Shown in pieces: positions 1-63,701 of a stretch of DNA of 64,000 nucleotides. Each line of letters opens with the position of its first letter. Within the stretch, counting starts at the first letter, position 1. The position numbers and the translations under genes were made by a program. The DNA lies in the NCBI GenBank assembly GCA_021234155.1, contig JAJEKV010000147.1, positions 124,001-188,000 of the forward strand, read 5' to 3'. The notes under the pieces were generated by a model that was given only the letters and a program-made list of their open reading frames with translations, had not been told where the DNA came from and searched no databases. The stretch comes from Isoetes taiwanensis (lineage: Eukaryota; Streptophyta; Lycopodiopsida; Isoetales; Isoetaceae).

Positions 1-780
1 AAGGTCCTGAGGCTAATATAGTTTGTGGCCTCTTGGTCAACCGATGGCCCAATACTGTTTTAGGCACAAATGTTGGCGCCTCTGCGTCTAGCCTGCTATT
101 GGATATCTGTCCACTCAAGGACGGTTCTGCAACATCCTGAATCTGACACTGAGTTTTCACATACTCATCATCTGCTTAAGTCCACAACTCATTTTATTAA
201 TTGTCTCTTCTTGTTTTTATGCACTCTGGCTTAGCCCCAGAGTCACAATTGCAATCTGGGGGCTTCGCAATATTAGGGCTACTCGATTCAGACTTAACCT
301 CGCAATCCTCCTGGTTAATGGGTTTAGAATCTTGATGGTTTTGGTAACCCATATATGCTTCCCCTCTGTGCAGAAAGTTAATGGAATTCATAAGCAATAG
401 ATATGTGTAATGTCTCTAACTTGTTCTTGTCACAGTGAAGAAATAGATGAATATGTGAAGTGTGTACTTAACAACGGTATATGTATAATATACCAATTTC
501 TTCTTGAAAAAATCTTGTTTTTCTAGTCCAAGCTTCAGAATTCTTGAAAATTTTCCAAATTCTTCGTAGGCATTCTTACTATCCAAAATAAAAGTCAGGA
601 TATGTTAAACATCCATTTCTTAATGTGTATCTTGATAATCCTGAATATCCATTTAACAAATACTAATCTTCCAAACTAGAGTCTTCCAAGGGCAACCCAT
701 TGATGCGTTAGCATCTTGTTTATTTTTAGCGCAACAGCCTGATCTCGAAGGCTAGCCTATCCACGTTTCAAAAAATCTGA

Positions 781-1245
781 GTGGTTATGGCTTACGCGGT
801 CCTTCAAAATTCGATGGCCGTTCTGGACGTTCGCCTAGGTTAGAGCAGAAGATGCTCCACAAAGGTATGGATCCACGCCTTATGATGCTCCACAAAAATA
901 AATCAGGGTTTTGTTAGCTCTGTTTATCGTAACTCTATTTCAGTTTTAATTAAGATCATATTCAAGATCATAGTTCCCGGCATCGCAGGATAATTTGAGT
1001 TGGATGTGGCTTAAGCCATTTGATCATGACCTAGAGTAGACTGTTTTCAAAATTCAATGGCCGTTTTGGACCGTCGCCTAGGTTAGATCAGAAGATGCTC
1101 CATAAAGGTATGGATCGTCGTCTATGGTTAGGTCAGAAGATGCTCCACAAAGGCAAATTAGGGTTTTTATAGCTCCTATTTTTCGTAGCTTTACCCGGTC
1201 TTAATTAAGATAATATTCAAGATTAAGGTCCCGCCATCACAGAAT
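781..1245. repeat. Diverged tandem duplication, period about 243 bp
   Basis: Two copies share in order a block around CAAAATTCGATGGCCG (805 and 1048), the phrase AGAAGATGCTCCA, a TTAATTAAGAT block and a GCATCRCAG block. The copies differ by scattered substitutions and small indels, so the duplication is old. No function is visible. Confidence 0.7.
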
Positions 1246-1959
1246 AATGACGTCCTGGCATTTGAGACGTGAGTTACTATGCCATGCCATTTGCATTTCG
1301 GGTTCTCACTTTGGTATGGACCAACATGTCTATTTGCCAGAGTGTGCTCTGTAATCTGTGCAAGTTGATGTTTAGATGTGGTGGGGTCAGTTCTAGCTGC
1401 AAAGGCATGTGCAATGCATTCTTTAGTAAAAACCTCTGCATGACATGATTAAAAGTTTTATCTGATGAACAGGGCCTGAGTGATAATTTCTCTGGTGCTA
1501 GCCTTTATATGGCAATTATGCAGTGTATGGCTTTTAATTCATCAACACAAAGGTATGCCAGTCTGCATGTCTCTTAAGTTGCCGGCTGCTTTCAATGCAT
1601 CAAATAAGAAGGGGCGATTTGAACTCAATGCATCAGCATATGGCTATGACTCTTTTACATTAATTATTCGAATTTGAAAGACCAAAACGTCTCCCTTTGC
1701 TATATGTAGGACAATAATGGTAGTCAATCCACATTTTGATCTACATACCTTGCTGCTGATGTGTTGCAGAACCAAAAATTCTATATGAAAATGCAGCATT
1801 CTGTATCTCTAATGTGGCCACTCCTCGCTCCTTCAGCCTGCCATTTCTTTCCTAGGGTTATCTTAATCAATTATTATCAGCACATAATGTTGCAAACTGG
1901 TAAAGAACGTATATGTGCTGGCACAAGGTCAATTCTTGGTTCGTTTTTGAGGTTATGAC

Positions 1960-2265
1960 TCTGCATATTGCTTTGTTTATCTTCTCTTGGATTATAGGGT
2001 CCGTGATTATACTCAGTATAATAGGGTACCTCTGCATAGGCATCCTCTAAACTAGTGGCTAGGTGAAGTATTATAGTTCGGCAGCTTCCCAATTCCAGGC
2101 AATTGCATCAGAATATATTTGTCATGTTTAGGGCTGTGCATATGCTCAGTATAATAGGATACCTCTGCATAGGGATCCTCTAAACTGTTGACTAAGCCTT
2201 TCAAGGAGTATGGATGCAATAGAATTGACAATTCCTCTTTGGAACGGTGAACTATCCATTTGGCG
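1960..2265 (+). repeat. Dispersed repeat, copy 1 (related to 9840-10195)
   Basis: This block contains GTGCATATGCTCAGT, GGATACCTCTGCAT, GCATCCTCTAAACTAGTG and AAGGAGTATGGATGCAATAG. The same phrases recur in the same order at 9840-10195, and a partial internal duplication is present inside each block. It may be a fragment of an unrecognised mobile element or a segmental duplication. It has no coding signal. Confidence 0.65.
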
Positions 2266-2578
2266 TTATTTAATTTGTTTGTTTGAAATTATTTTCTCGG
2301 TTTAGGCTTAGCATGATTTAGCTGAATTATGTTTTGAAAATTAGTTGCGTGTGTCCTTCAAGAAAGTCTTGTCGCTTCCAACTTCAAGAAAGTCCTGTAG
2401 TGGACCCTCACCCTGCCTAACCTGCTGCAGTCTTGTCCGCTAACTTTCTTCGTATTTTGTTTGGGGGTAATGCCTAACTATCTAGTTCTTTCTTACTTCT
2501 ATTTTTAAGATACTTGTTTGAGGATTTCTTATTACGGTTACAGATGATATCCTGTTACGCATATGTAGATTTTTGCAG

Positions 2579-2656
2579 GCAGCTCAATTGGGTGGAAGGA
2601 TTATCTCTTAAGGGTCTTTATTCTGGTTCAAATGGAAACCTTGCTGGAGTTCTACT
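2579..2656 (+). CDS. Candidate penultimate coding exon of an unrecognised upstream gene
   Basis: A pyrimidine-rich acceptor ending TTTTTGCAG precedes 78 open bases, followed by a GTAAGT donor. The frame that splices in phase to 2844 reads ...LNWVEGLSLKGLYSGSNGN.... A second frame is also open, so the coding call is weak. I do not recognise the peptide. If real, this is the tail of a gene transcribed toward HAP2. Confidence 0.25.
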
Positions 2657-2843
2657 GTAAGTGCTTTCTTGTTTATTTACAGGTTATAAATTTCCATAAA
2701 AAACTCTGTTTTACTGTGTATCAAAGGCAAGACTGCATGAAGAATCATAATATTTTAGACAACTTATGAAACAAAACAAACAATTATTAGAACTGCTAAG
2801 AACATCCACATCTGCATGAATGTTTGGTGCTTATGACAAGCAG

Positions 2844-2922
2844 GTTTGTGAATGCATCATATTTTGCTCGAATGTTTAAGCATGAACGCAAGGGAAGGAG
2901 GCACAGAGAAGGAGGACCCTAA
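2844..2922 (+). CDS. Candidate terminal coding exon with stop
   Basis: An acceptor (AAGCAG) is followed by 79 bases in phase with the donor at 2656. They end in a basic C-terminus (FKHERKGRRHREGGP, then TAA). The phase match and the stop at a sensible place are the only support. The family is not recognised, and chance pairing of two short open frames remains possible. Confidence 0.25.
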
Positions 2923-3539
2923 GTGAAGTTATTTATGCCCTTCAGAACTTCGTAGGAAGTAAAGGATCATAGATGGCACAGGGGAGTGCTATTCTATCAG
3001 GGGTTCAGAGGGGCCTTATATCCTATGCCTGGGGGCAATTGAACTTCACTAACTAATCGGGTGTGTACGAACCTGTCAAGCAGAAGCTGCTCAAAAAATT
3101 TCCAGAGAATTTTAGTTCAATTGCTGGTTCGACCCTCTTGTGTTTTCCTGTTATTACATAGTTTAGCCCATGGTTGTTCTTACTTGGTAAGACTGGCCAT
3201 TGAAACCAATACATGACTTAAATTGAAATTCTAGTAAGAAAAGAAACCACATCTACTAGCAGCGTTTAAAAATTCCTGCTTTTAAATAACCATGATATAT
3301 GATGAAAACAACAAAAGTTGAGGGCCCAGTACAAGTGCACAGTACAACTACATACAGTCCCAGATACGGTGATATGCTTGCATGCACTGTTTACTACGGG
3401 CAATGGTACAGATTTATGTAAATGAGACTGAGATGCTGGTTTCTAGTGGGCAGAGAGGATAAGCTGCTACTCAATAGTACAGAAATGGTCGAGAGAAACG
3501 GCCTGTCAGCCATACGGTCCAACAATGCAATGTTTGCAG

Positions 3540-3598
3540 AACTTGGGCATGGAGCGACCTGCTATTGCTAAAAGTTTACGAAAACTTAAGAGTAAGAA
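3540..3598 (+). other. Exon-like segment, copy 1 of a diverged pair
   Basis: A TTTGCAG acceptor, 59 bases and a GTAAGAG donor-like border flank a block about 75% identical to 9113-9168. Read as coding it gives ERPAIAKSLRKLKSKK and then a stop formed by the donor itself. It is either an exon of a duplicated gene or a conserved fragment of a repeat. The function is unknown. Confidence 0.3.
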
Positions 3599-4756
3599 GT
3601 AAGAGTTCATTGTTGTAGTGGTTTAATTGAGGAAGGTTATCATTGTTTTTATTCTATGTGACAAGATTATCTATTTAGACCACTAGCAGATCAATGTAGA
3701 TGCATGCTTTCACTTTTAAGCAGAGCATGGCAAATAGATGAAGGTGAGGACTTTTTAATAAAATACCAATAGAGCCTGATTTGGTGGTTGGGCTGAATTC
3801 TTAAGGTATTCTGAGTGTCACGAGAAAAATGCACCTTAGATCATATGTTTGATGAATTCTGGGCAGGTAAGAAACAATTCTTATGAATTAGTTGGGAGTT
3901 CTATGATAAACAAATAAAAAAAGGATTCAGTCACTTAACGATCATCTTCAGGAAGGCAACCTGCTTGCTGCTTATGGAAGTCAGGCTTGTTTCAATAATT
4001 AAGATCATCAATGATATTAGGCTGTGCTATTGGTTTAGTGGCTGTGTTTCCAGCTCAAGGATTATCCAGAAATAAGATTGCATATTCTCTGTGTCTCTAA
4101 CTGCCGACTGTGGCAAATAAGAACCTTCTTTCTTTCTAGAATTCTTCGTCAAGTATGCTGTTTGATCTCTCATAATAACCTGGGCATTACAGTTTGATTA
4201 TTTAAATTTTGGGGTGTCAAATCGTTTCATATTTGGGGTGTCAAATCATTTCATGAAGTCATACAAGAGCCTTGTTGGAGACTTTAATGCTTCTATAGGT
4301 CGATCTAGAACTTGAAAGTTTTATTTTAAACAAGCCACTTTTTGAAGGGAAATTTTTTTACAGTGGAAAAAATGTCTTTTGGGGTGTGGGGTTCAATTCT
4401 CCAATCCCTTTTTTTAGGTGCCTTACTGCAGCTGTTTAATCTAACTTTCACGAACAGCATACATGCCAAGTATAAATAATGATTTCAGACTTCAGCTTTT
4501 CATATTTGCTGATTATACTCAATTATAGGTTGTAGAACTCTTGTATTTCACCAGGGAACTAGAGGTCTTTTACCTTTGGTAACAGATTAAGAAAATCAAG
4601 GAACTGCGTACCTTCTATGTGGTGTAATAGAATCATCTTCTCCACATGATGGTCTAAGAGAATCATCTTCTCCACATGGTTACAAATGGGATGCAAGGAC
4701 ATCCCATATTTTGATATGCCACCATATTAGAACATATTCTACTTGTCAGCGATTCG

Positions 4757-4861
4757 TACATGGTTCTCCATGCTCGATCTCGTGACTTATATCCTAAGAT
4801 ACCATACATGGTTCTCCATGCTCGATCTTGTAACTTATAACTTATATCCTAAGATACCATA
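4757..4861. repeat. Two-copy tandem repeat, about 50 bp
   Basis: TACATGGTTCTCCATGCTCG and the following ACTTATATCCTAAGATACCA occur twice in direct tandem. The second copy carries an extra small duplication of AACTTATA. Confidence 0.85.
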
Positions 4862-5216
4862 TTGAACTACAATAAAAAGTATTGAGTCAACACGACAATA
4901 GAACTTGACTTGAAAGCTCTAGTATTGTAGCATTCTTAACAATCAGCTCAGCAAAATGTAACTGAATACAATTGTTGCAAATAATGCTCTGTTGTGATTA
5001 CTACATCTTGGATCATAACATAAGCACACACTCATACCATGATGTACCATGATGTGGTTTCTAAGATAATAGGTTTGGAACACGAGAGTTGTTTTAATGC
5101 TAAAATTTTTTCATATCAGTTGACATCATTGTCTGTTGCTCAATGCTAATTTGAAGTTAGTTTGCATGTCAATTGGCACCTGTAGGTTGTAGTGGATATA
5201 AGTTGTCACTTTCTGT

Positions 5217-5298
5217 TATCTTGCAATATTGGCCTTCTTTGGCTATCTTGCAATATTGGCCTTAGTTTGTCTTGATTATCTTGCAATATTGGCCTTAA
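5217..5298. repeat. Three-copy short repeat
   Basis: The core TATCTTGCAATATTGGCCTT occurs at about 5217, 5244 and 5277 with short variable spacers. Confidence 0.9.
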
Positions 5299-5754
5299 TT
5301 GATCTTGTTCAACAAGATATGCTTGTGTGTTTTTATCGGTATCCTTGACCCCCCAAAAAAAGGGACTAGCAAAAAGGTGCAGCAAAAGGCTTGGGCAATT
5401 TTAAGCTTGAATTCACTATGTAAAATGGAAAAGGTAGTCACATCCATTAGATATAGTTTTATTAAGCTTTTGGAATGGAATTGAATTAACTAATATGATA
5501 ACAAAATGTACTGAGGTCATGAACGTGTGAAAACAATGCAAAGTGTTAGCTTTATATAGAGCATTGTTTTAAAAGATATAAAAAGACAACTTAAATTCAC
5601 ATGAACAGTGTAAGAAAAGGGCACGAGGATTTATGAGATATGAATGAATTGAAGGGAGATTTGATGTAAACAATGTAATGAGAAAACAAATATAGCGGAG
5701 CATATATTGGTGACAACGAGGTGAGTTAAATGTTCAAAACAAATGAAAGCACAA

Positions 5755-5815
5755 GGATTTGAACCTGTGTGCGTAACTATCAAGCCTAATATGCGGCCAC
5801 TAGGTTGTCACAGTT
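5755..5815 (-). repeat. Possible tRNA-derived SINE head
   Basis: On the minus strand a good Pol III B-box (GGTTCAAATCC) lies about 35 bases after a weak A-box-like CCTAGTGGCCGCA. That spacing fits tRNA-derived SINE promoters. No cloverleaf anticodon stem is evident, so it is not called as a tRNA. The body and tail of a SINE were not delimited. Confidence 0.35.
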
Positions 5816-5819
5816 CATG

Positions 5820-7670
5820 ATGAGTTTTAAGTGAAGTATAATGATACAATGCTCAACAGTTGCCTAGAATCCACAGATTCTAAGTGTGCATTTGTCATGA
5901 AACCGCCACCGACGCCAGCGCCCCAGGTGATTTGTAAAGGCACGATCTTTGCCAAAATGTAGGCAAAAAGGCCAATTCATGAAGAACTAAAAATAGGGTT
6001 GAGGATGGATGAATATTGATGGCTAGAGTTGTGAGGAGGCTAGCAAAAAGACAGGCGAGATTTGGTCCGTTTTCTATCAAACTTAATGGAAAGCGAAAAG
6101 TTCATTCCTTTCCAAATATGATCCAATGGAATTAATATTTGATTAAGTTCAGTGGCTCAACCACAAAGGACAGTATTTGGTAAATAAACTATAGTTGGTT
6201 AGATGAAGAAAATGAGAGCAATATGCCCAGCATATGAAAGCTAGGGAATTTTCTTGCCAATATAAAGAACACACTGTAGAGGCTTCAACATGACACTCTC
6301 ATTGCCATGGCCTAATCTCAGCCTTGAACGCTACTATGGTTAGCACTATCAGAAAATTTTGCTTTCAAAGAATTACAGATTGGAATAGAAAAATAGTAGG
6401 TGTTAAATATTCTTCGCCTTAGACAAATAAAATAGAAAATAAAACACATCCAGAATAGGACCATCCAATGTAGGTTTCTTCTCTTTTGCTTTGAATAGTT
6501 CATAGCCAACTAAACTCAAGAATCACGCCTTAAAAAATAGTGTAACTTGATGCCTTTAAAAGCCTGTAGAAGTATCTCTATAAGTGCGTGAGGTACTACT
6601 AATTTTGCTGCCTTTTGCATGCGTGTAAAATAGCTGTGAATCTCTTGGAAAACATGCATTTGCAACATAATGGAGGAAGAACAATGGGATGGGAGAGGAT
6701 AGTGGAGAAAGCCTTAAAAGAGCAGTGAGATAGTGAGGAAAATTCAACACTGCAGCTTGGGTGGGAAGTGGACAAGGGGCCAAAAAATATTGCTCTCAGA
6801 CTATCCCGAAAAGCCATGCCGGATTTGAAAAGAAAAGGGACTGGCAGGAAAACATAATATTAAGAGCAAAAGATGACAAATTTCATACTTCAAATGGAAT
6901 GCAAAATGCTCAAACATGTTCCAAGCCAGGCCTATGGATTTAATGTAGTAAGTTAGAATATGTGTCAATCATGATTGATAGCTGTTGCAGAGAGTAAAGA
7001 AGCAAAATGAGTTGGTGGTCTTAAAGAAATAAAGACAAAGGAGCTCATTTGATGCTGAAAGGCTCTACGAATGCCTGTTTTTTAGAGCCACTTTTCTACT
7101 ATAAAGGGCAGTATCAGAGCACAAAATGAAGGGCCTTTATGTAAACACTACCTATCCATCATCAAAGGATTCCTGCACCACTTTGTCTTGGGAAAAAATT
7201 GTTGCTCTAACAATCAGGCTGTCTGTTATCACTAAAAATTTGTTATGTAGAGTGTTTCTATCATGCACCATGCATTGTCACTTTCAAGGCTCAAGTCGGC
7301 CAAAAATATATTGATCAACTCCTTCCCACTATTGCACTTATCCATTTTTGGTTTGAACAGAATGAGCACAAAACATTAATATGAGACTGTTTACAGCTAA
7401 AGACAACATTCAAACACAAGGAAGATCTGTACAAAGATTATTGAAAAAGCCCATTAACTTACCCCGGTACTATGGACTACTATGGATATGCATGTAAATC
7501 AGTGACAATGGAAATCCGTGGTCAAAGCCGTAGCAAGGAAAACACAGAGAAAAATATGGCTAGGTGAATTTGGCAAGTTGCACAGTATGGAAACGCATTT
7601 TGGGGTCAAGGCGACGTTGAAACTTAGCCTACCTACTAGTAGTTAAACAAAAGAGGAGAGGACAACACTT
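5820..7670. other. No gene seen
   Basis: AT-rich DNA. Short open frames on both strands (for example near 6100-6800) resemble no known family and overlap each other in opposite frames, which suggests chance. Confidence 0.5.
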
Positions 7671-7671
7671 C

Positions 7672-7925
7672 TAGTATTATATGACACCTGACACAACCAT
7701 AATAGCACTTCTAGTATTATACAATACATGACACAACCATGATATATGGCAACAAGGAATATATGATACATGACAATGACACATGACACAACCATGATGT
7801 ATAGCAACACTTACTAGTAGTATATGACACATGACAATGACAAATGACACAACCATGATATATAGCAATACGTGTAGTAGTATATGACACATGACAATGA
7901 CACATGACACAACCATGACATATAG
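7672..7925. repeat. Minisatellite of ATGACACATGACAMAACCATGAT-type units
   Basis: About four to five imperfect units of roughly 60 bp are built from ATGACACATGACAATGACA, CACAACCATGATAT and AGCAAYAC blocks. The open frames on the minus strand across it only translate the repeat. Confidence 0.9.
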
Positions 7926-7929
7926 CTTG

Positions 7930-9112
7930 GGCGCAAAATTAATCAATTATGTTGTAATGTTAGATTTAGAATGTAAGAGCGAATCTAGCCAAACCAGACA
8001 ACTTAATACCTAGTTGTTTTTAACCCTTGCCAAAGCATTCTGGTGTGCCTTATGCAAAACTTCACCCATATCGTCAAAATTTCAATTGTTTATATTCCAT
8101 CAACAATATGAATGCAAGTGACAACTTTAAAATTGAACAAACTAGTGAACACTACTGAGGTAAACCAACACCAAAATTATAATATCATGCTATAAAACAA
8201 TACTTACCAAAACAATACTAACCCTTCCTATACAATTTTGTAAGGTGTTTTATCACATCAAACCAACTATAGCCACATTGTCAAGCCAACCGATGAGAAA
8301 TTTGAACTTCTTGGAATAGAACCACCAGAATACATTCATATGTAGTCAATCCAAAAAGCCATGGATAATTTAGAAACAATACAAAGGATGCCAAATAACC
8401 CATTGAAAAGAAAGTACAAAGACAATATGCATATTTTATTTAATTGCTAAGAATATTGTTATTCATGGTTTTAATCAGCCTTCAATATACGAATGCCTGG
8501 TTTGAATATTCCTTTAACTAATAATTGTCTAGTAAATATTTTTTTCAATTATCTAACTTTAACTTAATCAAATACAAAACTGAATCTAAGCCTAAAACTG
8601 TCCAAACCTCCTGTTGCGCCTTTTTGCTAGTTTCTTTTATTTTTATAGGGCACGTGTTTCAGGGCAGAAATATTAGCTTCAAACGGAAATTGAAGCTGGC
8701 TTATATATGTATTGAATACATGTCGATGGACACCCCCTAGTGCTAAAAAAAATAGCCTTTTCATTGCTATACTGAAACCGTCAGAAACGCCGCCCTAAAA
8801 TATAGCGCCATTCAGCTCCTGCGTGCATTCTCTAACAGCGGCGCGTCAGCCTTGCTTCATGCGTTAAAGGTAAATAAAAGTCTATTGTAGATATTTTTTC
8901 CAAGCGTAATGGTTGTTGGAAGTACATATGGATTGGAACGTCTTTATTAACTTGTTTCTTTCTGTTTTTCTAACAAAAACTCCAGTATTTGTACTTGTTT
9001 GTAACGATGATCTCATACACAAATCCAATGTTCTCCAGTGCATCACAATTTATTAGTCCTCTGTAGCTTGTTTTATTTGGACTTATGATGGTGCATATTG
9101 TTTTTTTTGCAG
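7930..9112. other. No gene seen; contains a stray copy of the 11.3-kb repeat unit
   Basis: At 8561-8620 the phrases AACTGAATCTAAGCCTAAAACTG and CCTCCTGTTGCGCC match the unit of the array at 11322-11634. A diverged relative of that repeat therefore lies 2.8 kb upstream. Otherwise there are only short chance frames. Confidence 0.5.
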
Positions 9113-9168
9113 ATCTTGAGCCTGCAGCGGCCTGTTATTGCTGAGAGTTTAACATTTAAGAGTAAGAG
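9113..9168 (+). other. Exon-like segment, copy 2 of a diverged pair
   Basis: A strong acceptor (poly-T then GCAG), 56 bases and a GTAAGAAC border match the segment at 3540-3598. Read as coding it gives QRPVIAESLTFKSKR followed by the donor-derived stop. The splice signals and the block between them are conserved better than the flanks, which hints at a former exon. Confidence 0.3.
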
Positions 9169-9570
9169 GTAAGAACTAATTTTTTCAGCATGTTATCTTA
9201 GTGAGATAGATGCTTTTCAAATTCTTATTAACGACCATCTTTAAAGACGCAAATTTCTCTTGTGCATGAATCCCATTTCGCCACAATTGCTCAAGCTGCA
9301 AATTTGCCTTATTCATTTGTTTACAACATTTCAGTTGTTCTTGAGCAGAACCGTGCCCAATGTGCCCTGCGAAACTGAGCCGTCTTTGCCATACATATCA
9401 ATCGAACTGCTGCAGATACTCTTTTTCTTTCATCTCGGCATGTATTTGCCTCTTATTTTCTTTGCAATAGCAATGGCATAGAAAGAATAAGCATTGCTTT
9501 ACGCCATTTCTAACCACCCGATCAGTTACAGCTAAATTATCAGTGCATGAAAGCTCTTCTGGCATATTAT

Positions 9571-9656
9571 CCAAGCATTGCATTTATTATCAAATATTTT
9601 CAATAAAATCCCTCCAAGCATTGCATTTATTATCAAATATTTTCGATAAAATCCCT
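9571..9656. repeat. Perfect-type two-copy tandem repeat, 43 bp
   Basis: CCAAGCATTGCATTTATTAT and the following CAAATATTTTCRATAAAATCCCT occur twice head to tail with one substitution visible, so this is a recent duplication. Confidence 0.95.
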
Positions 9657-9839
9657 GAACTCTGTCTAGTGCCTCTTGAGGAGCAATGTGGACATATCAG
9701 ATGTCAATGGAGGCAATCTAGAAAGTAGACTCTTAAAATTCAAAGAAGAATGTATTGCTGCATTTATTTCTCCGTTGTCGTGCTGCTCCGTTATGCATGT
9801 TCAGCAAGAAACATCTCATTTTCATTATACATAATCTCT

Positions 9840-10195
9840 TCCGTCCGACGATTGCATCAGAATATATTTGTCATATTATGTTTAGCCTCCTAACTTTTCT
9901 TGGACTGTAGGGTCTGTGCATATGCTCAGTGTAAAAGGTCTGTAGGGTCTAGCAGAGGTATAAAAGGATACCTCTACCTTAGGCATCCTCTAAACTAGTG
10001 ACTAGATGGAGTATTATAGTTTGGTAGCTTCCCAATTCTTCCCAATGATAATATATTTGTCATATTCAGGAGTTTTGCATATGACATAGGCATCCTCTAA
10101 ACTAGTGATTAGAGAGAGTATTATAATTTGGCAGCTTCACAAGGAGTACAGATGCAATAGAATCGTCAATTCTTTTTTGGAACAGTTCAGTTCCA
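9840..10195 (+). repeat. Dispersed repeat, copy 2 (related to 1960-2265)
   Basis: It shares GCATCAGAATATATTTGTCAT, GTGCATATGCTCAGTGT, GCATCCTCTAAACTAGTG and GGAGTACAGATGCAATAGAAT with the block near 2 kb. It is internally duplicated, with the CATCCTCTAAACTAGTG phrase present twice. No coding signal. Confidence 0.65.
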
Positions 10196-10199
10196 TCAT

Positions 10200-11320
10200 G
10201 TCAGTGTAGGGTGAGGGATCCTTGACTGTGTTCTTGAATGGGTCCTCCATTCTGCCTCTGTTGTGTATTGTGGTAATTATTTCCTCTGGAATTAATTATG
10301 ATATCAACATGACCGAGGTCAGTTATTATGTAAAATTGTTTTGAAGGGGTCAAATATATTCATATGCCACTTTACATATCTGTATGCACCTAGATAAAGC
10401 TGACCTCCACATTTTCAAAATGTGCATATTGAAAACCATTTAGCTTATATGCAGTTACAATTTTTTTTGGACAGAAATAGCTGACATTAGCTTGGGATAC
10501 TGCTCTTCATCAGTTAAATTACATATACAACAATACCATGATATATTTCTAAACTTTGTGTCAATGTCTCACTGGCATATAATTGGTGCAAATTCATTGC
10601 AGATGAACAAACAGACCTCTTGATTATCTGGTCTATAGATTTAAATGCTTAAGCTTGTTTATTTAGATAAATAAGAGGCCTATAGCTAATGAAATTGATT
10701 TTCGGCAGAAGGTCACTATATTACTAGACTTGGTATATATTTTCTTCCAAAAACCTTGGAGAAGTCTGCAACGGTAATAAGATAAAAGAGAACAATGTAT
10801 CAAGCTCTGTTAGCCTCAAATGAAGATGTTGGCCAAGCATTGCTTGCCACATTTCCATCGTTTATGTTTTATTTTCTTAGTTAGCTAAGGACTTTTGAAT
10901 GTACTCTTGCTAATATACGGATATTTCCTCTTGCAATGGAGCATTTTCAAGGAGTCGTTTCGAGTTTCTTGACTAGACTCTCCATTCTCTTGCAATATCT
11001 TGATCTTCTTACCAGTCCACCTATGCTCATTAGATAAAGGATGTCAGTAGAGTGCCATTACTGTCATTCTTGAATTTCTTCTGCAAAACTCAGACGATTC
11101 AATTCATTTCAAACGATTTTTTATGAATTGATAATTTGACACAAGCTCTATTTGACTATTTTGGCAAGTTACGTGTCCAATTATTTGGTCCCAATATTTC
11201 TTCTCCAAACTTGTCTGATATCAATTGCTGGAAGAGCATGATACTACAAATGGAGAGAGGTCGTTTAACATTTAAATATTTCAAACAAATAATAGCATAA
11301 CAATAAACATCTTAGCCATG
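10200..11320. other. No gene seen upstream of HAP2
   Basis: AT-rich DNA without a recognisable reading frame. It may hold distal regulatory sequence of HAP2, but no specific site stands out. Confidence 0.5.
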
Positions 11321-11321
11321 G

Positions 11322-11634
11322 TGTTGCACCTTTGTAACTATGTAACTCAACCAAATGCAAAGTTGAATCGAAGCCTAAAACTGTCGCAAAGCTGAATCCA
11401 CTGCCAAGCCTCATGTTGCACCTTTGTAACAATGTAGCTCAACCAAATGCAAAGTTGAACCTAAGGCTAAAACTGCCGCAAAGCTGAATCCAAGTCTAAA
11501 AGTGCCTAAGCCTCATGTTGCACCCTTGTAACAATGTAGCTCAATTAAATGCAAAGTTGAATCCAAGCCTAAAACTGCCGCAAAGCTGAATCCAACCCTA
11601 AACCTGCCCAAGCCTCGTGTTGCACCTTTGGGCC
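11322..11634. repeat. Tandem array, three units of about 92-103 bp, just upstream of HAP2
   Basis: Units start at TGTTGCACC (11322, 11414, 11516, partial at 11619). They contain AATGTAGCTCAACCAAATGC, AAAGTTGAATCCAAGCC and AAACTGCCGCAAAGCTGAATCC. A poly-T run (11638-11655) follows. The array ends about 170 bp before the HAP2 start codon, so it sits in the likely promoter or 5' UTR. Confidence 0.9.
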
Positions 11635-11655
11635 GGGTTTTTTTTTTTTTTTTGC

Positions 11656-11663
11656 GCCAAAAT
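11656..11663 (-). promoter_or_regulatory. E2F-like site upstream of HAP2
   Basis: GCGCCAAA is the reverse complement of the E2F consensus TTTGGCGC. It lies about 140 bp before the start codon, directly after a poly-T run and next to an ACGTG core (11686). E2F control would fit a gene expressed in a cell-cycle-regulated gamete lineage, but that is inference from one short match. Confidence 0.35.
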
Positions 11664-11800
11664 GCCAATTGTGTCAATCAAGAAACGTGGACAAGAAAAG
11701 TATTAGGCTAAGGTGGCATCTGACTTTGCTTTTTTGCACGTAGATAACTTCCAAGCATAGCGAAGCTAAGCAAGGTATTTCTAAATTGGTCGAGTTTTCC

Positions 11801-63701
<51,901 letters not shown>

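Larger units (their letters stand above)
1..2578. other. Upstream AT-rich DNA without a recognisable gene
   Basis: Both strands contain only short open frames with no recognisable family, codon bias or good splice context. The stretch holds a tandem duplication (781-1245) and one copy of a dispersed repeat (1960-2265), listed separately. It could belong to an upstream gene whose last exons may be at 2579-2922, but I see no convincing earlier exons. Confidence 0.5.
3600..5750. other. No gene seen; small local duplications
   Basis: Only short chance frames occur. The stretch contains short direct duplications near 4200-4245 (GGGGTGTCAAATC twice) and 4625-4680 (AATCATCTTCTCCACATG twice), plus the two repeats annotated separately at 4757 and 5217. 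Confidence 0.5.

Noticed and set aside
5755-5815. A genuine tRNA gene
   Set aside because: A B-box is present, but no cloverleaf with acceptor and anticodon stems could be drawn, so it is listed only as a SINE-like head.
7672-7925. CRISPR-like array
   Set aside because: The units are imperfect, have no unique spacers of constant length and lie in a plant nuclear context, so this is an ordinary minisatellite.
7677-7946. Repetitive Cys/His/Met-rich minus-strand frame
   Set aside because: It is the translation of the minisatellite at 7672-7925.
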